In this document: piece by piece, positions 34,101-44,900 of the stretch
Position numbering within the stretch: position 1 is the first letter of the stretch
Layout: each line of letters starts with the position of its first letter
NCBI RefSeq assembly: GCF_030269925.1
Contig: NC_085116.1
Span: 2,480,001-2,544,000, forward strand
DNA length: 64,000 bases
Direction: 5' to 3'
Source of the DNA: Bombyx mori
Taxonomy: Eukaryota > Arthropoda > Insecta > Lepidoptera > Bombycidae
Made by a program: the position numbers and the translations under genes
The notes under the pieces: model-generated
The model's database searches: none
What the model was told of the DNA's origin: nothing
The model's input: the letters and a program-made list of their open reading frames with translations, nothing else

Positions 34101-37100
34101 GTTCCAAGAATATTTTCCGCTTTATCTGTATCCTATCCGGTCGGGGACTGCATCCGCATCCCGGAGTCGTTGTTGTGTCGTCAATAATGATGTAGAATAG
34201 ACTTGATTGCGTTGCGACTTATTCCGGTGATATTCCGTGACGTTGGTATACTAATCGAACTGTATTTAAATAAACGATTGTCTTTTTAATACGCTTTTAT
34301 TAGTTTCAGACGTATGTATGTATTTGACCCCCTTCAAAACGTCGAATTAACTCGAAATTTGGCATACTTATTAAGGACCGATGACAATTCAAAATTTAAA
34401 AAAAAAATCGAAGAAAAAAATTGAAAATCAACTAAAAATGAAAAATAAATAATAGTTTAAAAAAACTAACAGATTTATGAACAGATATGAGTAGAAGGGT
34501 TATTTTGATAATATCCTGAAAAGCATCCCACGCTTTTTTACAATAAAACCATTTTTTCATACACTATTTTTAATTCAAATTTATTAAAATTTATTTTCTA
34601 TTTTTTAGTTGAATTTTCTATAAAAGCGTATTTTATTAGTTTTTTTTTAAACTATTATTTATTATTGCATAAGACTGTTTTTTTCTTAAAGACATTTCTT
34701 AGTGCATGGTTTTTGTGCGAGATTGTTTTTTAGCTTATATTGTAGTCATATCAACATACGACCTACCTATTTTTTGGTTTAGGTGGGTAGACAAGTTCAC
34801 AAGCCACCTGCTGTTAGGTGGTTACCAGAGCTAATAGACATGTATAACTTAAATGTCGCCATCCACCTTGAGACATGAGTTGTTCTAAGGTCCGTTTTTA
34901 CAGTACAACAGCTGCTTCGACCTTCAAACGGCAGAAGTAGGCAGGATGGTGGTACCTACCCGTGTGGATTCACACGACGTCCTACCACCAGTAATTGCGT
35001 AAATTATAAACAGACTAATTGGTAAGCTCAAGGGTTCAACCTGAGTTTGCTAGCAGTGGCTATAGCGAGATCAGATATTATCTGAATTTACCACCGTATC
35101 AGAACCGCGACCCACTTGGAAGATCCGGCGAGAAACTCATTGGGTTGTGTCTGTGGGAAACGAAAAAGTACCACTATCCTGACATTCAACCGCGGAGCAT
35201 AAACGGTACGTGGAGTTGGACAACTGTTATTGCAATCAATAAATACATTTAAAATATCGACCCAATGTCGCGTGTGGCATCCTTTCTGAAGAAATATCAC
35301 TGGGCTCGGTATATAATCACTTGGGTGGAAGTTTGCCTTGAGAATATTTGTTCTCTACAGCAATAAAAAAAAATTCGCTTGGCTTGTAATTATAACATAA
35401 TAAAAACTACCTTTACGATTTAATTTTGAGAGAGAGAGAGAGTGAGAGTATGCTTTATGAGTACATAAAATAAATAAAATCTAGCGTTTTTAAACGTCAT
35501 TATATTATATTTTAGGAGGTTCAACGACGACGGGAAGATTTACCACCGAGCGGGTGATATATCGGTAGACCGATGGTCCGAATGTTGTTGTTCGGAACTT
35601 GCATATATTATGCAAGCTTATCTTGAAAATGTCTTAAGCCAGATGCAGATCGACTTCTGCGTGTGCACCATCTCGCAGAAGGAGGCGGCGGGGCGCGTGA
35701 GAGACGCGCAAGCCTGCCGCCGTGGAGCGGGGGCCAGGGAGGCGGATCTCGCCCAAGCCCTGGCCCTCTAAGTGTTTCGGGTCCCCTTCATATGTCGGTC
35801 CTCCTGACCAAAAAAAAAAAAAAAACCAGATGCAAGCATCTGTCAAATATTGGTGCTTTTAGATAGGTACCTCAGGCACCGTCCTCGCCAAACCCGCTTG
35901 CGACGAAGGGCTCGACGAGTAAATTAACCCATAGACATAGCCCACTGAGTTTCTCGCCGGATGTTCTCAGTGGGTCGCGTTTCCGATCCGGTGGTAGATT
36001 CTGCGAAGCACTGCTCTTGCTAGGATCAGTGTTAGCAACACTTCCTTCCGGCTTGAGCCCCGTGAGCTCATCTACACGTCAAGGCGAAGCTGAAATAGCC
36101 TCTCAGGCTATCAGCATAGGTAAGAAAAAAAGGCAAATATCTCTTGTGTTGTGTGATAGCTACCGTCCTAAAATCAGTTAGCGCAATATTCAAATGTCGA
36201 CGAATAACACAATTATAATCGTTCGTGTCCACGAAATCATAAAAATATTCAAAACGTTGAAAGTAATACATATAATGATGATAAAAGGCAAGACTAAACA
36301 ACGGTAAATGTATTTTCAATTATGACTATGATACGCGATTCACAAAAACCAAAGAAGATAATTGCGCGCTTGCTAACACATTTTACCCGGAATACTCGAA
36401 TGTTGTTTCATAATGACGCTTCAGTGTATCAGCAGCAAATTTATGTGTACTTACTTATCTTTAATTATGGACATGACAGAAAAAATAATTTCAGGAATAT
36501 GATGATAATGCACACACGATGTGATGAGAAAGAATGTGTTAATGTGCGAATATTTTTATAGTGTTTCTTTTGTTTGATGCATATACCTATTTTTGTGGCG
36601 ATAGTACCTATTACAAGATTAAAATATCATTATAGGTTTTTTTATAAAAAAATGCCACTGTATAATGTGATAGAAGCTACGATAGAAAAACACTTTTAGC
36701 GTTGTCAGGCCTCCATTGTTCCATTGGAGGATGAGGAGCTATCGATGTATAAAGCTTTTGTATTCTTCAACGTGACGAAATATCATGAGGAAGAGGCAGA
36801 AGTTTCATTTATAATAGTCCGGAACGCATAACGGCTTGACGCCAGGATAAATATCAGGAGAGTCGAGCCAAAGAAATAGCAATGGTAGTATCTACTAGCA
36901 AGAGCTTACATTACGCCCTACCACCAGTTATAACCACCAATACTTAAAGAGAGCTGCTATAAATTCTGCGGTGAATCTCCTAATCGCTTTTTACGACACC
37001 CACGGGTAATAATGGAGTGAATGGTTCTATTATATTTATGGTGTTATCTGTTTATTTGTTCACACATACACACCGGACCTATTTAAAGGATTTTTATACA

Positions 37101-38219
37101 ATGAGGACAGATTAATTTGAAGCGGAATATTTCTTAAATCTTATACCTTTAAACGAGCAATTCTCGTATATATAATATATAATCTGAATCTCGGAAACGG
37201 CTCCAACAATTTTCATAAAATTTAGTTATAGGGGACTTCGGGGGCGATAAATCGATATAGCTACGATTTATTTTCAGAAATTGTTGTTTTATTCGTGTTT
37301 TCAATAATCAACTCTTCCCGACATCTATTGGCGAATAATAATACAATTTTTCTTAATTGAGGGCAACTAACCGCTTTAAAGACACGACAAGATGGCGTTA
37401 TCAAAAAAAAACCGAGCCAAGCTCGGTCATCGTCTAGTATTTCTTAAACTCTAACCGAATGTAAAAAAAAAAAAATCCGTCATCTAAAGATTTTTTAAAT
37501 TTACAACCGATCTGAGGAATTTTGGTATGGAAAACATTTGGTAACCATAAGAAATCATATAGGCAATCTTTCATCCCTCTACCGAGGACGGAGTTGGTCT
37601 AGCGGATGGTCCACGCAGGTGAAGATTCAGGCGGGAAACTATCTAGTATTAAAAAAAATAATAAAAAAAATACATAAATATGACATAGAATCGCCCAAGC
37701 GATCGAAACCAGATATTCAAGGCACCGTGTATAGATTTAGAGATAAGTAACTCACCTGCAAAGATTGGGCATGTTGCTTGCAAATCATTTTGTAAGATGC
37801 AACCTCTTTTATGTATTTCTCGGCATCCATCTCCGTTATTATCGTACCATGTTTGTATATGTAATCGTCAAGAATTAAACTGACCTGCATAAGTCTGGTT
37901 GTCACTTGCTTCAGCTGAAGTTTTTTTTCGTAAATACGTACATATTTTAAATTAATAACATAATATGCGACGTTGTAGATTTGAGGAATATAAATAACGA
38001 AAAGTAGTAAATGTTTTCTAGTTCCTTAGGTTATATTTTTTAAGGAGTGATATGATAAGCTAGTGAATTCAGATTCGTTATTGATGAGTAAAAAAGTAAT
38101 GTAACCTAAATGAAAAGTATACTTTTACTTGTCATGAAACAAAAATAGAGAAAATAAACAAAAAAACACAATAATGATCTAGATACCTGCATATTTTTCT
38201 TTTTAGATTTTCTCGGCAT
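31155..38219 (-). CDS. Basic, probably nuclear protein of unknown function
   Basis: Three exons in phase on the minus strand (38219-38187, 37914-37756, 32279-31155) encode 438 residues. I do not recognise the family. The N-terminus is MPRKSKKKNMQ, followed by a helical segment (residues about 12-80; LMQVSLILDDYIYKHG, KYIKEVASYKMICKQHAQSL). The middle is acidic, Asn/Ser-rich and probably disordered. Residues about 300-367 are strongly basic (FRKRKFKAPTKIK, KSKRIRKKDQQQ, KRRNKRNIDKKAEKKK), a nuclear localisation signal of bipartite type. The C-terminus ends in an aromatic motif (SWLEQIKY, ECFWDNLTLPNNW). A near-perfect E2F-type site lies about 170 bp upstream, so a cell-cycle or chromatin role is a reasonable guess only. 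Intron 2 (5.5 kb) is packed with repeats. It is divergently placed against hemocytin. Confidence 0.8.
32632..32745 (+). mobile_element. SINE 3' fragment, diverged
   Basis: GATGGGTGGCGGCAATTACG, ATGGACTCCGGTACC and GGGCGGGCCGTGAGCTTGTC, then an A-rich tail. It is in intron 2 of the minus-strand gene. Confidence 0.55.
32930..33015. mobile_element. Partial copy of the 17-kb MITE
   Basis: Shares GCGAGTTTTTTAATGTTCTT, GCGTAAAAGTTAACTCAAAT and GCGGCAAACGTAGGCAAACG with 17088-17340. Only one arm is present. Confidence 0.5.
33045..33497 (-). mobile_element. Bm1-type SINE, near full length
   Basis: Poly-T then TATTGCTTAGATGGGTGGAC through GCGGGATTCGAACACCGG (box B) to TTTAGGCCACGACGAC (box A region). 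Confidence 0.9.
34280..34670 (+). mobile_element. TIR element with invertible-looking core, copy 2
   Basis: Arms as in copy 1 (AATACGCTTTTATTAG, TATAAAAGCGTATT). The core reads GATATGAGTAGAAGGGTTAT, the reverse of copy 1, and the left core boundary repeat is missing. Confidence 0.65.
34769..35008 (-). mobile_element. SINE, old and 5'-truncated
   Basis: Diverged reverse copy: GGTGGGTAGACAAGTTCACA, then CACCTTGAGACATGAGTTGT and TACCACCAGTAATTGCGTAA. Box regions are absent. Confidence 0.7.
35014..35158 (-). mobile_element. Jockey-type LINE 3' UTR fragment
   Basis: AATTTACCACCGTATCAGAA, CCACTTGGAAGATCCGGCGA and GTTGTGTCTGTGGG match the family with more divergence than the other copies. Confidence 0.6.
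35530..35865 (+). repeat. Dispersed repeat, interrupted, matching 30640-30800
   Basis: ACCGAGCGGGTGATATATCG and TTATGCAAGCTTATCTTG on the left, then GCAAGCATCTGTCAAATATT on the right of the insert 35648-35825. Family unknown. Confidence 0.5.
35648..35825 (+). mobile_element. 5'-truncated LINE insertion with 9-bp target duplication
   Basis: GC-rich insert flanked by CCAGATGCA (35639-35647 and 35826-35834). It encodes the end of a protein (QIDFCVCTISQKEAAGR, ending AREADLAQALAL and a stop) followed by TTCATATGTCGGTCCTCCTG and a poly-A tail. The protein tail is reminiscent of R1-like elements; this clade guess is weak. Confidence 0.7.
35866..36131 (+). mobile_element. Jockey-type LINE 3' UTR with tail
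   Basis: AGGTACCTCAGGCACCGTC, TTGCGACGAAGGGCTCGACG, then AGTTTCTCGCCGGATGTTCT and a terminal CAGCATAGGTAAGAAAAAAA. Confidence 0.75.
36135..37180. other. Unassigned intronic sequence
   Basis: Part of intron 2 of the minus-strand gene. Short frames only (up to 79 codons), without motifs or splice partners. No known repeat end was recognised. Confidence 0.4.
37185..37439 (+). mobile_element. Helitron 3' end
   Basis: A block starting AATCTGAATCTCGGAAACGG closes with the hairpin ACCGAGCCAAGCTCGGT (37412-37428), then CATCGT and the terminal CTAG followed by T. A short hairpin a few bases before CTAG and insertion before a T are the defining Helitron 3' features. The 5' limit is approximate. Confidence 0.65.
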
Positions 38220-38378
38220 GGTTCAGTTCTATGTAACTATTGTGTTACTAAATTATACTTTGTTTTTATATTTTTTGGAGTTAAGCTAGTACGCAAAATT
38301 GGTCACGAAATAAAAAATGATAGGTACAGTATGCAAAATTCACTGCTAGGTATGTATTTAGGTTCTGGTAAATGAAAA

Positions 38379-38401
38379 ATTTCGCGGCATTTCGCGCCAA
38401 A
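38379..38401. promoter_or_regulatory. E2F-like site upstream of the minus-strand gene
   Basis: TTTCGCGCCAAA (about 38390-38401) fits the E2F/DP consensus TTTSSCGC on both strands, with an adjacent TTTCGCGG. It lies about 170 bp upstream of the ATG of the minus-strand gene and about 600 bp before hemocytin, so it more probably serves the former. Confidence 0.55.
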
Positions 38402-38893
38402 AAGCGTTTATGCAAAGGGAAATATTTTTAAGGTTTATATCTGGTGAATGTATTAAAATTAATTTAGTTCAATTTAATAAATATTGTAAATTAAACATTA
38501 TAATTAAATTTAATAAAGATCAAGTTCTAAATTTTTTCATGTAATTAGTTGAAAATAAGAAAGTAACAACTGGAGACCGATAACGTTAAATACTTAATGT
38601 TGATTTGCGTCTTCAAGCAAGAAATTACATCCAATTATAGTTAACTTCTGAAACTGATTTTTAGTTGATTCAAATCGTCTGTAGCAGTTTCTTTGAGTAT
38701 AGCATGCTTTCGAAAGCTTTTCCGCACATTTGACCCTTGTAAAAATAATTTAGATTTATTTCATACGCGTCAAATATTATGTTCATTTTTAGCATATCAT
38801 TTTGCCTTCATTGAAAGCCGGCTTTGTCCTGAAAAAAACAGTTATCAGTCGGATGACGTTACGAACTTCCTGATTTATGAATGGTGATGATAA

Positions 38894-38926
38894 TATAAAG
38901 CGTCGTGATGATCCATGAATTAGTTT
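38894..38926 (+). promoter_or_regulatory. Candidate core promoter of hemocytin
   Basis: TATAAAG at 38894-38900 is followed 28 bp later by TTAGT (A at 38922), close to the arthropod initiator TCAGT. A start there would give a 5' UTR of about 72 nt before the ATG at 38994. Confidence 0.5.
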
Positions 38927-38993
38927 GCCTCTGCCACCAGGGGCAGTAACTTGTGTTTTTTTTTCTCAATGGCTAGTAATAATTGATTTTAAG

Positions 38994-41900
38994 ATGCGTC
39001 GAATCTTTTTCTCTTTTATTTTAATTTACTGCACATTTAACTGCGAAGCTGGGTATGGAATTCCGGCTTCTAGTGACACATATGGGTGAGTAGTTTAGTT
39101 TAATATTGGGCTGTATGTCCTCATGTCACCCATTATTATTTAAAAAAAATACTTAAACATTCGAATTTCAAATGGTCTCTAACACGTTTTCCTAGCTTTC
39201 TAAATTTTTAATTCAGCGTATTATAAACCTCCACGCTTAGGTACCACCGTTTTCCGTTTTTATTTTATTTCCCTTGTGGGCAGATGAGCATACGGCCCAC
39301 CTGATGGTGAGTGGTTACCATCGCCCGTGGACTTCAGCAATGCCAGGGCCAGAGCCAAGCCGCTGCCTACCGAAACCGTTTAGCCCTATATGGCTGCGAA
39401 GTAATCACGCATTTTGTTTGAAGGGTGGATTTGCCTTAATATGATAAAAACGAGACTTCAGCTTCATTTCAAGGTGATGGCATTTGCGCTGTGGTGTCCA
39501 TAGATTCCGGAAATCACGAGATCTCGTTTACGCAATAAAAATATATGGAAATAAATACATAATATTATGTACTCAATGTTTTCAGTAAGCCATATTCGCT
39601 TTGGCTTCACAACATGTTTGTTATATCAGTACTATTATGTCTGATCAAGAAAACAGTAGCAATTGTAATTACAAAATAGACTGAAAGAAAGTTCCAAAAT
39701 TAAAGCGAATCCAACCGTGTCCCTGAAAGATTAAACTTTCCTTCCTTGTTTTTCTCCTACCTAAGCTGATAGTCTTGAGAGGCTATTTTAGCGTAACCTT
39801 AATCAGTACCTAGGTGAGCTCACGGGGCTAAAACCTGACGACGTGGCTAACACGAACCCTAGCAAGAGCCGTGCTTCGCAGAATCTACCACCGGATCGGA
39901 AACGCGACCCACTGAGAAGACCCGGCGAGAAACTCAGTGGGCTGTGTCTGAGGGTTAATTTACTGAGCCCTTCGTCGTAAGCGACGGGTTCGATAGGAAC
40001 GATGACCGGTGCTTGAGGTACCTAAAAGCACCGTTAGTAGATCGGGAGGATCTGAAATGACGTGTTTGGGGTGACTGCTTTCTATTCCGTCCGCAGGATC
40101 GGGAATGTAGTTACCGGCGGCCACGAGAGAGTTCTCATGTCGTGCCGCTTTATCGAAATGGCGCATCGATGCCCACTGTAGATACTTACTGATGGACTCT
40201 AAGTCCAGGTCGTCATGGAGGTCGACGTTCCTAACGAATCACGGAGCTCCGATAGCTATCTTGCAAAACCGGGATTGAATGATTTGGAGTGATTTTAAGG
40301 TAGTGCGGGCCGCGTGAGCGAACACTACACTTGCATAGGTCATGACGGGGTATGCAAGTTTTGTGGAGTGTCACCTTATTTCTAAGGGACAATTTACTTC
40401 GCCTGCATATCATCAGGTAGAGGCGTCCTAGTATGAAGGCAGCATGGTCGCGTATCGTCTTTATGTGGGAGCGGAATGCCTTCCCTCTGTCGAGGGTGAT
40501 GCCTAAGTATTTCACCTTCGGGGCCCACGGTATGGGTTGGTCGTACATCGTGATTGGGCGAATGACGGAGGCGAAGGTGTTAACGTGCCTAGTCGGGAGT
40601 GGGTACTTAAAAGAGGCGGCCTCACCAATTTGTTTTCCTTACCTATTCGCTTGTAGACTAACGGGCTATTCGCTTACCTATTCGCTATAGCTTCGCGCGG
40701 ACGGGGAGGTGAGCTCACGAGCTCAACCTTTTTTTTTTTACCCGAAAGAATTTCGCAGAGCTTACCGGATCGGATTCGCGACCCACTGAGAAGATCCGGT
40801 GAGAAACTCAGTGGGCCGTGCCTATGAGATAGCCTGTGTCAGATATATAATTAGCAGCGACCAGGGCAAGAGGGTTATCGTGCCGCGCCGCTTTTTCGAA
40901 GTAGTGTTCTGATGCTAGCTTTAGATACTTACGTATCTCGTTTCAAAATTTGGATCGTCGTGATGGTCGACATTTTTTTTATGATTGAAAGATTACTGGT
41001 GGCCCGGAGGACTTTCCAATTTCACCAGGACAGGTGGGCGAGCATGGTGATGGTCGACATTGACGACATTGACGAACCACGTTTGTCCGACAGCTTTCCT
41101 GTAGAAATGGAATTGACCTGGAGAGAGTCATAACGGGACGTATGCAAGTTTTTTTGAGTGTCACCTTGTTACCAAGGGACAGTTTAGTTCGGTTGCGGGT
41201 CATGCGGTAGAACGATAGAACCGATCGAGTAGAAACGCGCCCCGGTCGCGTACTGACTTGATGTGGGACCGAATGTCATCCCTCTGTTGAAATGGACGCC
41301 GAGATACTTGGCCTTTGAATACCATAGTATAGGCCGGATGGCGGGAATGGAGTTACCGTGCCTAATTTAGTACGAGATGCTAGCAGTGATCACTTTCAAT
41401 GAATCTGTTACATTTGTACCTATTCCATTTTTACCGCGCGCTTATTAGATGGCGCTAAGGTAATTAGGTATTGCATATGGGCGGTATTTGGTAGAAACGG
41501 CATTGGTAAAATATATTAAATAATATTTATTTATTACCTTTGGTATATTCTTATTTGGTATTCGCGCGTCGCAGTCATAGTTATAATTACGAACTACTTG
41601 TGACTTACGTAAACAATAAATGAATGAAAAATTAGTTTTAACTAATATAGCTCTTCAATATTTCTTTATTTTAAGACAAAAATCTCGTTTTAGACAATCA
41701 GACGTTCAGGCCCCTCCATATGTACCGGCTTATTTGAAAAACCAGAACTTTGCGAAAACTGGCTACCCAGGCGTGAAAACTCACTACGGCGGCACGAAGA
41801 CAGTATACGGTGGTACAAAAACTGGGTACGGAGGAACCAAAACTGGTTATGGAGGGACTGGTTACGGTGGACCTAACACCGGCTACGGAGGACCCCACGG

Positions 41901-44900
41901 CGGATATGGAGGATCCAACATGGGTTATGGCCAAAGTAGTGGTGGCCATGGGTTTTCCTGGGTCACCCCATCTCAGTATTCCGAAACCAGGTCTTGGCAT
42001 TCTCATTCCGGAGAAGCGTAAGTATTTTTATAAAATTATGTTTTGGTAATATGGCGATCCTTGTGGGAGCCCTATATCCAGCTGTGGACGTCTGTGGGCT
42101 GATCATAATGATGACATGTTTAATATTGTCAAGCTATTCTATATCTAGCTATTTTGAAGTCGTCGTGGCCTAAAGCATTGCAGTCGTATCGAGCGATGCA
42201 ACTCTGCCGGTGTTCGAATCCCGCAGGCGGGTACCAATTTTTGTAATGAAATACGTACTTTACAAATGTTCACGATTTATTTCCACGGTGAAGAAATACG
42301 TCATATAATAAAAGTCAAACCCGCATAAAATTATAATTTGCTTAATTACTGGTAGGTAGGACATCTTGTGAGTCCGCTTGATTAGGTACCACCGCCCCGC
42401 CTATTTCTGCCGTGAAGCAGTAATGCGTTTCGGCTTGAAAGGTGGGCCAGCCGTTGTAACTATACTGAGACCTTATAACTTATATCTCAAGGTGGGTAGC
42501 GCATTTACGTTGTAAATGTCTATGGGCTCCAGTAACTACTTAGCACCAGGTGGGCTGTGAGCTCGTCTACTCATATAAGCAATAAAAAAAAAAGATGCTG
42601 TGACATCTTCTTCTTCTTAGACTTTTCCTGGTCTAGTGCCAGGATCCGCTTTTCTGCTTAAGGTCCACTTATAACTATCGCTTATAATTATTATAGTATC
42701 ACTGTGGATCATTAAAAAAAATCTTAATGTAATTGTGAATATTTTTATTTACAGGCCTAATTACCAACAGTTCGTCGATAATGCAATGCAAGGTTTGCAA
42801 CGTAAGTGTAAATGTTTTTTTTTTGTTGGAATCTTTTGCTTTATTGTTGAAAAGATTTCATGAGCTTGGTGTGTATGTATGTTTGTTTGTACATAACGGA
42901 ATCTTTGAACGTAATTTTCATCGACTTCAACACTTCCGATTAAGTTAAAATTTTGCACACACGTCAACAACCGATGACAATACAATAATTTTATAACTTC
43001 GCTCTGATGTTCTGACCAGTATGAAAGGGATAGGAAATATATTTGTAATTATTTTTTAGTTCGCTTCGCTATTTAAGACCGATTTTTAGCTGTTAACTAC
43101 ATATATAATTTTTCTTGAATGCCTCACAATATCATCGATGCCAATTTGATCAATTTAATGATGTTCATTATAAGATTTAAATATGTTTCATTCCAAATCA
43201 AATTAATATTTTCTTTCATATCTAATTTTTAAAATTACTTTTGACATGACAAAATAAATATATTTTTTTAACAAATAATTTAAGCTGACGGGAATATATG
43301 TCGTATATTATATATCGCCACATTATTTACGGTCACTATTCTTTGACTACCAAGAACTAAGACCACAAAGTCAGGGCAATCCTGTGAGCCACTCTGTAGG
43401 TATTTTTTTTTTTACCCTATAAAATATATTTTAGTAACTTAGACGTAATTTTCTAAAAAAATATGGTCCAAATTATCTAACTTCTAATATTACCACTTTT
43501 TGTGTTACCACGACTATCTAACCTATCACGAAGCATTTAAGCTAACTGAATCGCGGGAGAGTCATTATTCTAATGCAGCCTTTCCCAAGGTGGGCGATAA
43601 CGCCCCTTGTGGGCGCTGCAGGCCTAAAGAGGGCGGTAAGAGACCCAGAAAAAAAAGGAAGCGTTGTGTAGAGGCTCGGGAGGTGATTTGTAATTTCATC
43701 TAGGAGGACGCGTAGACACCGTCTGAGCTCTCGTTATAGTGGTGTTTAGTAGGTGAAAAAAGAGGGGCGCTAAAAAATAATTTATTCCCAAAGTGGGCAG
43801 TAGGCAAAATAAGTTTGGGAAACCCTGTTCTAATGTAACAAAAACTAAGACGGGACAAATCTACTGTTTAACTTCAGGCATTGAATCATTGAGTTCACCA
43901 ACACGAATAAATAAAATACACATACCTCATATAGACCGTGATACAGACTTGTTATAGCGCGGGAGTCCATCGGATAAAATTCGCGTTAATAAATTTTTTT
44001 ATTCCTGCCCTTCTAGGCAGATGAATTTTCCGAAAAATCATCTCATTTACATACGTAAATACATAGAACTTTTAAAAATATCCTCTTTGTTTCTTCGTCT
44101 ATATAATGAACTTTATATATAAGATTTAAATAGAATACAGTTATTTACATAATTACGATTATCACGAGGCGTGGGATGTTATCGGTTCAAGCCGGAAACG
44201 CAAATCTAAGCTTCGTGTCCGTTGGGGCTATTTTAGATACAAAAAAAATATTAATTATTTTTTTTAAATCACAGCCGCTATACTGTAGAAGATTGAAAAC
44301 ATACAATATAATATTAGTAAATTGATTATAGTAAAAAAGTAGAAAAAAACATATTTAAATAAATTAACCGATTTCATCTTTGTTATTCTGTTGTTTAATA
44401 TTGATGTGTGCACAAATTTTCAAGTCAATCAGATGTCGTGAAATCGACGAAAATTACGTCCAAAATTCCTTTAAAACTTCCTAATTGAATTTATTTATAC
44501 TGATACTTCATGAATAAACATACGTTTGACGGTGAAATTCAGAAGTAGGGAAAAATAGGGGATAACTAATCAATCGCAATTACCTATTTTCAAGCTATCA
44601 GATACAGCGTTAGATACAGATCACACGGTCTCTCAAAAGATTGAGCCAACTTTCTACGAACTGATATTCATCATAAATTTACGTTCAACATTTTATTGAA
44701 CGTAAAAACAATAACTACGTTACATTTTGACAGCGAAATGCGACCCGGAATGCAGGAACACAGGCATATGCGTTGACACAAACACGTGCCTTTGTCCAGC
44801 TAACTATCAAGGGAAGTACTGTGAGTTCGAGAAGAAACCTTGTCTATCATACCCGCCTCTGCCAATGAATGCTCGTAGGAAATGTTCGAGCGAGTAAGTA

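Noticed and set aside
41698..42006. 102-codon minus-strand frame
   Set aside because: Antisense shadow of the repetitive hemocytin exon 2.
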